Shown: one piece after another, positions 57,487 through 64,000 of the stretch
Position numbering within the stretch: the stretch's first letter is position 1
How the letters are laid out: each line of letters starts with the position of its first letter
NCBI GenBank assembly: GCA_910574455.1
Contig: CAJSYZ010000001.1
Location: 4,385,424 to 4,449,423, forward strand
Source: Trichaptum fuscoviolaceum
Lineage: Eukaryota > Basidiomycota > Agaricomycetes > Hymenochaetales > Trichaptaceae
Length of the DNA stretch: 64,000 nt
Direction of reading: 5' to 3'
Notes under the pieces: model-generated
Seen by the model: the letters and a program-made list of their open reading frames with translations, nothing else
Told to the model about the DNA's origin: nothing
Database searches by the model: none
Position numbers and translations under genes: made by a program

Positions 57487-57628
57487 ATTCGCAGATGTTC
57501 TGCAGATATTCGCAGATATTCGCAGATGTTCTGCAGATATTCGCAGATATTCGCAGATGTTCTGCAGATATTCGCAGATGTTCTGCAGATGTTCTCGCAG
57601 ATGTTCTGCAGATATTCTGCAGATGTTC
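57487..57628 (-). repeat. Minisatellite in the right arm, inverted
   Basis: The same unit in reverse orientation (GCAGATGTTCT, GCAGATATTC), shorter than the left array by roughly 75 bases. Just inside, 57380-57480 holds a diverged second copy of the subterminal arm sequence (GAACATCGGCAATGCCGAAC). Confidence 0.9.
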
Positions 57629-57954
57629 TTCTCATAAAATATAGCATTTAGCTACCATTTTTGATGTTCTTGTTAGTGTATTTATTTTGTGCATATATAC
57701 TACATATTTTGTACCATGTTACCCGAAGATCGTGTGGCTTCGGATGTTCACGAAGGTCTCGCGAACATCGGCAACTTGAATGCCGAACATCGTGAATGTT
57801 TTGGGATTCTACCGAAGTCTCACGAACTTCTTTGGGTAAATAGGGGGACGAACATCGGGAGCTTTCATATGGTTAGGTCTATTCTTTTGCAAAAAGAACT
57901 ACCCCTAAGAGGCCCTATTGGACCCTGAAATCTGTTGCCTAAGGTGGGCGGATG

Positions 57955-58314
57955 GGCATGATTCCCATACTACCCAAACCCTCCCACGGTTCGGCAGGGC
58001 CTATGCAGTCTGTTTCGAGTTCATCCTTCAACATCCTTCTCTTTGCTCGTGTCCACAGGATGAAAGGAGCTTACACAGTACACTATGCAACGGAGTTTAT
58101 GTCGCAACTTATACTTTGATCCAAAGATCAAGGATTTTAGGTGAACTGTCTGACATTTCGTCACGGTTTTATACTTTTCATTGAGGAATAGTCATAGGCC
58201 TCTCAAGTAATAGGGATCGATTAGTAGAATGGTCCTTGACTACTCGTTATACATGCAGGTAGACTCCAAGCATGCTGTAAACAAATTTACAGCATATCAA
58301 CAAGACGGAAATGG
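57955..58314. other. Gap, nothing recognised
   Basis: Between the transposon and the 3' end of paralogue B. No gene seen. Confidence 0.35.
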
Positions 58315-59841
58315 TCACAGGTCAAATATGTGAGGTAAACCCCCCGCCTTTACCCCCGTAACTTTAAACTCTACATCGTTCCTCGCGGCATATTTGATGC
58401 TTTTCTTAAACAAGGTGGAGGGCAAAGGGGTTGTAACCAGAATGTAGGTGATGAGGAAGCGACGTATGTTAGGATGAGCTTTGAGCATTTCGAGCGCAAG
58501 ACGGTCTTGATCTGAGCTTGGGTAATTGAAATAGTGGTAGTGAAAACTGCATGTAGTGCTGTAGGGAAGAACAAAGGAGCCGAGCGGTACGATTTTAGTG
58601 TTAAATTCTGGAAGCAGACTCAACAGTTGCAAGGATGGAAAGAATTCAAGAACAAAATTGAGCATGGTTATGGACTCGCAATCAACGAGTCGGAGCTTCG
58701 TAATGTTCGTCGTCGTCGTCTTCGTGAGTAATGAACGAGTGATCTCCATATTTTCACTGCGCTGATCATGTGTTAAGTCGGAAAGATAAAGCTCCAGCTT
58801 CACTATACCATTACGAGGGTTTAGTAACCAGCTGAGTATTCCAGAGCTGACGATATCCACATGGTATAGGGACAAGGCCTCTATAGTCGCCGAAGGCTCT
58901 GGAGCGTCGGAGGGGATTGGATCGCTTCCTGCACTGAGCTTCACGCCTCCGTACACCCATTTCTGAAGATTTATGCTCTTCAAAAACCGTAGTTCATGCA
59001 GTACTTTGGCCAACTTCCAGAATTCTTGGTTGCCTTCCCGACTCCAAGAGTATGGGCGTAACCATAGATGCTCCAGCTTCTTCAAACAGGCTAGTTGACC
59101 TATGATGTCGTGAGGATTCCCTGCAGGCAGCTGTCCCTCGTACGCACTCAGATCAAGATGCGTCAGGTTTGGACATCTATGCAAGACGCCAGCCAAGAGC
59201 CTCGGAGTTTCAGTGCTAAACATGATTTCCGATTCGCCGCTTTCGTCAGTACATACAAGGCTCAGTTCGCGAACCCATGGACCGATCATTGGGCTGTGCA
59301 ATAACGATCGTAGACATGTCGGGCTCCAGATGATCATACGTCGGCGAAGAAACCGTTGTGCAACATCGGTCCAGGAACGATGGACGAGGGACATTTTTCC
59401 AAGGCTATCGCGAATCGACCCCCAGCGATTCTCAGTATTATCATATTCGATCGCATTATAGAATGGGGACCGTTGAGAGTAAATATACTCAGCAAGGAGT
59501 GAAGGTATGATGTTTGTCGCCTGAGGATGACAAGCTATTGGGGGCCTAGCCTCATTCTTGTCGTTAACCCGACTGGAATCCCTATTCCTCGCATTTCGTT
59601 GCCTCTGAACTGCAATGTGTTCCGATATATCCTCTGGTCCTTTAAATGTCACTGCATTGGGGTGGAAATCGGCATGTCGGAAGAGAGCGAGCATGGCGTC
59701 AAACACTTCCAGTGACACATCATTGAACTTGACGAACAAAGAGCCGAATAGAGCATCCGACGGCGTAGTAAACGGGATAGACGAGTGAATGCTTTGGATG
59801 GTTAGAATACATCCATCCACGTTGTCGAAAAGGACTGTCAT
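58315..59841 (-). CDS. F-box/LRR-like protein, paralogue B
   Basis: An intronless frame of 508 codons from ATG 59841 (MTVLFDNVDGCILTIQSIHS). It aligns with paralogue A throughout: FHPNAVTFKGPEDISEHIAV, LGKMSLVHRSWTDVAQRFLR (F-box-like), CPNLTHLDLSAYEGQLPAG, LKKLEHLWLRPYSW, LRFLKSINLQKWVYGG, NGIVKLELYLSDL, TNITKLRLVDCESITMLNFV and FFPSLQLLSLLPEF. The two differ mainly in the repeats, the likely ligand face. A TTG-led extension upstream has no ATG and is disregarded. The two genes lie in the same orientation with the foldback transposon between them, consistent with tandem duplication followed by insertion. Confidence 0.75.
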   Translation of the reverse strand: MTVLFDNVDGCILTIQSIHSSIPFTTPSDALFGSLFVKFNDVSLEVFDAMLALFRHADFHPNAVTFKGPEDISEHIAVQRQRNARNRDSSRVNDKNEARPPIACHPQATNIIPSLLAEYIYSQRSPFYNAIEYDNTENRWGSIRDSLGKMSLVHRSWTDVAQRFLRRRMIIWSPTCLRSLLHSPMIGPWVRELSLVCTDESGESEIMFSTETPRLLAGVLHRCPNLTHLDLSAYEGQLPAGNPHDIIGQLACLKKLEHLWLRPYSWSREGNQEFWKLAKVLHELRFLKSINLQKWVYGGVKLSAGSDPIPSDAPEPSATIEALSLYHVDIVSSGILSWLLNPRNGIVKLELYLSDLTHDQRSENMEITRSLLTKTTTTNITKLRLVDCESITMLNFVLEFFPSLQLLSLLPEFNTKIVPLGSFVLPYSTTCSFHYHYFNYPSSDQDRLALEMLKAHPNIRRFLITYILVTTPLPSTLFKKSIKYAARNDVEFKVTGVKAGGLPHIFDL

Positions 59842-60134
59842 GGTTTTCTTTGGGTCGGTCTGCCAGTGCAAGGCATTAATTAGTAAACTATATTTGTGAC
59901 ACTCATGTTCTGGCTCCCACCTTCACGAAGATTTTAGCCTGCTTCCCGTACTAACAGATCGGCAAGTCTCGAGGCGCACGACTTGTTCGGACCTGTAGGA
60001 GTTTGGTTGAGAGACTCAGAACTTCAGAAGGTTGTCACCTGCGTGTTCGGAAGGCATCCCTCGTGGGAACAACATCCCTCGCCCCATTTAAGACGTACCT
60101 AATTATACTAGAAAAACTAACCACTTAGTGTGAT

Positions 60135-60212
60135 GGCCGCATGGCGAAATGGTATCGCGTCTGACTACGAAATTTAATCAGGAGATTGCAGGTTCGAGAC
60201 CTGCTGTGGTCA
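60135..60212 (+). tRNA. tRNA-Arg(ACG) with a 6-nt intron
   Basis: The acceptor stem GGCCGCA pairs with TGTGGTC (two G-U pairs), followed by discriminator A. The D arm is GCG AAATGGTAT CGC. The anticodon stem TCTGA pairs with TCAGG, and the loop CTACGAAATTTAA is 13 nt. With anticodon ACG a normal 7-nt loop results if six nucleotides after position 37 are an intron. The T arm is GCAGG TTCGAGA CCTGC. The mature form closely matches the usual fungal arginine tRNA. The discriminator and both GU pairs are ordinary. Confidence 0.9.
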
Positions 60213-60298
60213 CTACGAAGCTTTGAGGAGATTTTTACTAGTTGACTCGGAGGCGCACGTGAGAAACTTCCTTCAAATCCTATTCGTATCATTTTGAC

Positions 60299-61179
60299 CA
60301 CCCTCCTTCCCAGGGGCTCCCTACGGTCACCCGATCCGGTTGCTTAAATAATAATTACCCAAAATGTAGTTAGAACAAACAATAAAACTTTTGAACCAAA
60401 CAACCGGGCGACTGTTAGGGAGCCCCTGGCAGAATAGTCCAAATCGGGAAGACCGACTGTCATGAACCAAATAAAATAAAACACGCCGCTCATCGCTCGG
60501 ACTTCTCCGAAAGTCGGGACTCGTGGGTAAAACGTCAGTGCTATTGTAGTAACCTCAGGCTGTTAGTTATAACTTAGGTCCACAATTTTAATTTAAATAT
60601 ATTCTACAACAACATCATCGAGATGCTCAACTGCTTGACCTAGTCCTTCTGAAGGCTTCGTTTGAAGATGGCTTGCGCGTTTTCTGTGCCTCATTTGCAA
60701 CATTATCTGGTCCGCCAATAAGCTCATCAGTATGTCCGCGAAAATGATATGCCGCGACAAGTCATTAGAGATAGCGTGTTTGTGTCTTAATGCAAATCCC
60801 TTATATTGTGATTTGGAAGCTTCTAGGGAACAGTCCTGGTGCTTAGATCCCAGGGGATGCAAGACTGGCACGAAAACTAGCTGAAGTGCGTTGGGCAAGG
60901 CGGAGAGCATAACTTACTGAAACAAAACAGGTTGCCGCGGGAAGGTTTTACCCACGAATCCCGACTCTCGGAGAAGTCCGAGCGATGAGCGGTGTGTTTT
61001 ATTTTATTTGGTTCATGACAGTCGGTCTTCCCGTTTTGGACTATTCTGCCAGGGGCTCCCTAACGGTCGCCCGGTTGTTTGGTTCAAAAGTTTTATTGTT
61101 TACACAAAACACATTTAAGGTAATTATTATTTAAGCTACCGGATCGGGCGACCGTAGGGAGCCCCTGGGAAGGAGGGTG
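60299..61179. mobile_element. 881-bp non-autonomous DNA transposon with 240-bp TIRs, 9-bp target duplication
   Basis: The ends CACCCTCCTTCCCAGGGGCT and the reverse complement are flanked by exact CATTTTGAC copies (60290-60298 and 61180-61188). The inverted arms extend about 240 bases (to GTGGGTAAAAC at about 60531 and from about 60946) at roughly 93 percent identity by eye. Each arm contains a further hairpin, CCAGGGGCTCCCTACGGTC against GTTAGGGAGCCCCTGG. Long TIRs and a 9-bp duplication are typical of Mutator-like elements. There is no transposase. The internal 400 bases carry a 105-codon minus-strand frame. Confidence 0.88.
60593..60910 (-). CDS. Open frame inside the Mutator-like element (doubtful)
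   Basis: 105 codons from an ATG: MLSALPNALQLVFVPVLHPL, then charged and His-rich sequence including FADILMSLLADQIMLQMRHR. It fills the internal part of the element. It could be a captured host gene piece, as in Pack-MULEs, or chance. The protein is not recognised. Confidence 0.25.
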   Translation of the reverse strand: MLSALPNALQLVFVPVLHPLGSKHQDCSLEASKSQYKGFALRHKHAISNDLSRHIIFADILMSLLADQIMLQMRHRKRASHLQTKPSEGLGQAVEHLDDVVVEYI

Positions 61180-61237
61180 CATTTTGACATAGACAACAGA
61201 ATTTCAACACGACTTGAATAACATCTAACTAACTAGT

Positions 61238-62029
61238 GGGTGACTTTCCGTAGGCTTGCGGAATAGAATACAGATTTTTAGATGGTTGGAAAAGGCAATG
61301 GAGGCAGTGTTTATATGTGCCGGGGTTTATGAATCCATCGGAAAGGGACATCGCTAAGCTTCGCGACGGTGCCATAAAGGGTCGCATCTAATCTGTAAAA
61401 ACCAGCATATATCCCCGTCGTTGCCGGGAGTGTAAGTAGGTATAAAAGAAAGTATTATGCTCTTAAGTCATTAATTTGTGATGTTGAGCCATAATAGTAC
61501 CTTTGTAGTCCAGCCACTGAGTCTCACCATCACTCTTGATATATGCATGTGCTTGCACTTTTTCCCCTCCCACCTGTAGCTCTTCCATGGGGTACTTAGC
61601 CTCCGGGCCTGTCACACCCATACACCATCATGTTGATAGCAATGTCACAGTTGTCCTCTGTACGATGGACAGCATGGCGGAAGACCTCCTGCATTAGGCA
61701 GGGCAACATAGTACCTGAACGGCGGCCATCCCGTACTCCCAAGCGGTGTCTGAATGACTGGCTATGCAAAAATGCTGGATCTTCTGGGGGAGCAGTCTCT
61801 GCGGCGGGAAAGCATGCACATAGAATTAGATGTAGATACGGACAAAGAGTTTGGCAGCCACCTCGTATGTTCGAAGTGTGGTGGCTCGTGGGAACTTGTC
61901 TTGCCTAACGCGGACAACTCGGACTCACCTGGCTGAGAGTGCCTTTTTTGCTTATGTAAATTGCTGACTAAATTTTTGCACCACCCTCCGTTAGTTATAT
62001 AGATACAGAAAGCCTACGGAAAGTCACCC
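61238..62029. mobile_element. Short TIR element, possibly PIF/Harbinger-like
   Basis: The perfect 20-bp inverted repeat GGGTGACTTTCCGTAGGCTT lies at 61238-61257 and 62010-62029. The trinucleotide AGT borders both outer ends and may be a 3-bp target duplication. A GGG start and 3-bp duplication fit PIF/Harbinger, but the evidence is thin. The inside holds a 60-codon plus frame with a CxxC pair (LVCSKCGGSWELVLP, 61754-61936) and other broken protein-like frames that I cannot identify. Confidence 0.5.
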
Positions 62030-62414
62030 AGTTTTCGTTTTTGCTCTCACTCTTTTTATGTAATGTCGTGATGTGCAATTGCATGCCGATGCAACGGTGA
62101 GCTGAGTCACTGTGAGTAAACCAGCCGACGCCTCGCTATAGTTTCGGCTCAGGTCGGGATAGGACTGACGGAGTACTTGCTTTTCTGGCGAGTGCCCAAA
62201 TGCAGCCCAATTCATGCTATGCACCGCTTTCCATTAAATGTGTAGAAGGTTTACTCGGGAACACTGATAAATCGTGGATGGGTCTTTAGAGGTCCGTAGT
62301 ACGTTTTGTTGATATAAGTGGTGTATTCAAGCGAACCGTAGGCGTAATGGTCACTAGCGTTCATGATCATGGATTACCGACAACAAGGGAAGACTTTTGG
62401 AGAACGTACGCAAA
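62030..62414. other. Gap, nothing recognised
   Basis: SRPRB 3' flank. No gene seen. Confidence 0.35.
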
Positions 62415-63425
62415 CTAAGGCAAATCATCCAGCCACAGTCTAAGATCATCTAAACCATCCGCATCGTCGTTGCTTTTCTCTCTCTCGTGTTTTTCAACCG
62501 GCTGACTCCCAACCTTCACCCAGCTTGCTAAGAAGTGAACATCCCCGCCTTCCCAGTCTGCGAACTTGAACGTCCCTGTCCGGCAATCAAGACCACCTAA
62601 CTCAGTTCCTTCACCTTCAGCACCTAACCCCTCCACACCAACTCCGCCAGACTGTGCTGCACGCCGTTTCTCCAGTTCGCGTTCCAGGACAGTACGCACA
62701 CGGGAGATTGCGAGAGCTGACTTGTCTTGAGATAAAGCACTTGAAGAAGGGAGGAGATCTGATTTGTGCGCGAGGATAGCTAAGGGAGGTAATGTGCGTG
62801 TTGCAGGCAGCGAAGTTAAGGCGTGAAGAACATGGTGAAGGTGTCTGAACATAAGGTATGATATTCGTGAGTATATCAAGTTCACTATGAGACTGTACGT
62901 ACTCTGCTATCTCGCTCCCATTCCTTGTTATCGTACTCACATCCACTACAAACACGACAGCTTTCGCGTCCTGAATATAGTTCTTGAAGGTGTCGCGAAG
63001 TCGTGGATGGCCCGGTACGTCCACGACGTGTAACTGCTTCTTCGAACCGCTTGGCGGAAGTAAGCAATTATTCACTTGCAAGGACGTGTGTGTCGGAAGG
63101 GTTTGGTCGTATATTAACTAGGAAATGAAATGTTATTCATTCTTACTTAGCTACTGGTTGTTTTCATACTGTAGTCAACACTGCAGTCTTGCCAGCATTT
63201 TCATCTCCAAGAAGAAGTACCACATTTCCTTTGGACTTTGATTTGGAGCGAGCTATGAGGACTATCACTATGAAGCAGAGCAATTACTGACTATGACCAG
63301 ATTAAGTTTGAAAGTTTGAAGTGATGAAGCCTACCAGCAATAATCAGAATGGCTATTGATAACGATGAAATGATTAAAGTCTGCATCGTCATAGTCGGTA
63401 GTTCAAGGATGGTCGGCTTCGACAT
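62415..63425 (-). CDS. SRP102: SRP receptor beta subunit
   Basis: The beta subunit is a membrane-anchored small GTPase that holds SRP receptor alpha on the ER for co-translational targeting. The ATG at 63425 gives MSKPTILELPTMTMQTLIIS, leading into a single span SSLSIAILIIA. Next come a basic SKSKSKGNVVLLLGDENAGK and TAVLT (P-loop), QLHVVDVPGHPRLRDTFKNY (switch II G3), DAKAVVFVVDVST, ILAHKSDLLPSSS (base recognition) and the C-terminal VHFLASWVK with an acidic end and a stop at 62415. Five or six exons. It is head to head with UTP21, 194 bases between ATGs. Confidence 0.92.
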
Positions 63426-63513
63426 CTTCGAAACGACGTTTCGTTATTCCTGACTATTTATGTTTTGGTGGAAGTTGTGTTGAGTGACTGGCCCTGGCAC
63501 GTTGCTGAGGCGC

Positions 63514-63530
63514 AACTTGAACTTCAAGTT
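63514..63530. promoter_or_regulatory. Perfect AACTTGAA/TTCAAGTT palindrome in the SRPRB/UTP21 promoter
   Basis: AACTTGAACTTCAAGTT lies midway between two divergent genes, next to CCTGGCAC and AGCCAGTGC half motifs. Related CAAGTTCAAGTTG sequence occurs at 51085-51125 and near 12935. Confidence 0.35.
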
Positions 63531-63618
63531 GAATCCCACGCTGTCTCTAATTTTTGGCCTTGCACAATGCACTAGCCAGTGCAGACTACATAACCTTCTA
63601 CTCATATTTGCGCTTGAC

Positions 63619-64000
63619 ATGGGCTCAACTGTACCACAGGAACGTGGCGCTCCACCAGCTAAGCGCAAAAGAACAGAAAAGGGCGTGTCCAATACCTCCA
63701 ATTCCTCAGCACGACTTTTCGCGCCTTTCAGAGCCTTGGGACTCATCACAAACCATGTGCAATTCGTGCTTCAGACTCGGTCGTTTAAAGGCGCGACGGA
63801 TGGGCCTCGGATACATATCCTGACATGCTTGGGAAGTTCTTGGGCGATGTGGGAGGGAGGCAAGATGACTCTACTTTTCGTCGGTATGTCTGGAACCCGG
63901 TCTAGAATAAAAGGGCAAATTTACAAAGCGAATGCGTTAGGCCCCAATGTTGCTGACTCTATCGCATGCCTTGCTATGAGTGGAGATGCTGTCTGGGCAT
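63619..64000 (+). CDS. UTP21: UTP21 (WDR36) N-terminus, runs off the window
   Basis: UTP21 is a double beta-propeller WD protein of the UTP-B subcomplex of the small-subunit processome. The ATG at 63619 gives MGSTVPQERGAPPAKRKRTE with a basic nuclear signal, then RLFAPFRALGLITNHVQFVL and RIHILTCLGSSWAMWEGGKM with TLLFV. A GTATGT donor follows (about 63882). After the intron ending GCGTTAG the frame resumes GPNVADSIACLAMSGDAVWA and leaves the window. The start of the first propeller matches the family closely. The gene is truncated only by the window edge. Confidence 0.92.
   Translation, partial: MGSTVPQERGAPPAKRKRTEKGVSNTSNSSARLFAPFRALGLITNHVQFVLQTRSFKGATDGPRIHILTCLGSSWAMWEGGKMTLLFVGMSGTRSRIKGQIYKANALGPNVADSIACLAMSGDAVWA

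Larger units (their letters stand above)
55923..57946. mobile_element. Foldback DNA transposon, hAT-like, with 8-bp target duplication
   Basis: The element starts CACCTTAGGCAAC and ends in its reverse complement GTTGCCTAAGGTG. It is flanked on both sides by GGCGGATG (55915-55922 and 57947-57954), an exact 8-bp target-site duplication, as made by hAT (also P and Merlin) transposases. The arms (about 55923-56230 and 57628-57946) are almost identical inverted repeats, each continuing inward into a minisatellite. Subterminal CGATGTTCG motifs recur three times per arm, as in hAT elements. There is no transposase, and the internal kilobase has no gene. Both arms contain the same 79-codon frame, a consequence of the repeat and not a gene. 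High arm identity suggests recent insertion or hairpin-driven conversion. Confidence 0.88.

Noticed and set aside
56218..57651. Several overlapping frames with repeated Cys/Ser/Ala/Asp or His/Leu/Gln/Asn units
   Set aside because: They are translations of the minisatellite in every frame and on both strands, so they are not evidence of repeat proteins.
55941..57928. Two identical 79-codon frames (55941-56180 minus, 57689-57928 plus)
   Set aside because: They are the same sequence in the two inverted arms of the foldback transposon. The peptide has no domain, and its identity follows from DNA repeat identity.
59842..59871. Ten-codon N-terminal extension of F-box/LRR paralogue B
   Set aside because: It begins with TTG. 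ATG 59841 aligns with the second Met of paralogue A.

Overview
The window reads as a piece of a filamentous basidiomycete genome, most likely Agaricomycetes. The genes are densely packed on both strands and split by many short introns with GTRNG donors and YAG acceptors. There is a STE3-type pheromone receptor of the mushroom B mating-type kind, a DUF6533-type membrane protein, and F-box/LRR-like genes of a style common in mushrooms. All gene models were assembled by eye from translated exons, so outer limits are firmer than internal splice sites.

Layout. 0-13 kb is an accessory, repeat-rich stretch. It holds the first exon of an oxidoreductase, a small coiled-coil gene, a rearranged CSE1 (exportin-2) fragment between inverted repeats, a 5'-truncated LINE, a decayed F-box/LRR-like gene, a 196-bp near-identical direct repeat, a DUF3421 gene, and an inverted copy of the promoter and first exon of an aldo-keto reductase whose full gene lies 39 kb away. 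13-24 kb runs from NPR2 (GATOR1) through a poorly coding stretch to a STE3 pheromone receptor, then RCL1 and UBA3. 24-40 kb is ordinary housekeeping: an RRN6-like Pol I factor, a mitochondrial carrier, OGG1, NMT1, mitochondrial uL3, BUD23, BCS1 and Ran. 41-54 kb holds an F-box protein, GID4/VID24, a DUF6533-type membrane protein, BET3 and the aldo-keto reductase. 54-62 kb is again accessory: two F-box/LRR-like paralogues flanking a 2-kb foldback DNA transposon with an exact 8-bp target duplication, then an intron-containing tRNA-Arg(ACG), an 881-bp element with an exact 9-bp target duplication, and a third short element. The window ends with SRP receptor beta and the start of UTP21.

How the parts relate. 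Many housekeeping genes form head-to-head pairs (RCL1/UBA3, RRN6-like/carrier, uL3m/BUD23, SRPRB/UTP21). The TGCCAGTG/CACTGGCA palindrome that recurs in some of these promoters also occurs in dispersed repeats, so mobile sequence may have seeded promoter regions. The most noteworthy items are the foldback transposon whose arms carry inverted minisatellites, the mating-receptor neighbourhood with a possible CaaX peptide just upstream, and the captured or rearranged gene fragments (CSE1, aldo-keto reductase 5' end). I saw no CRISPR array, rRNA or virus.
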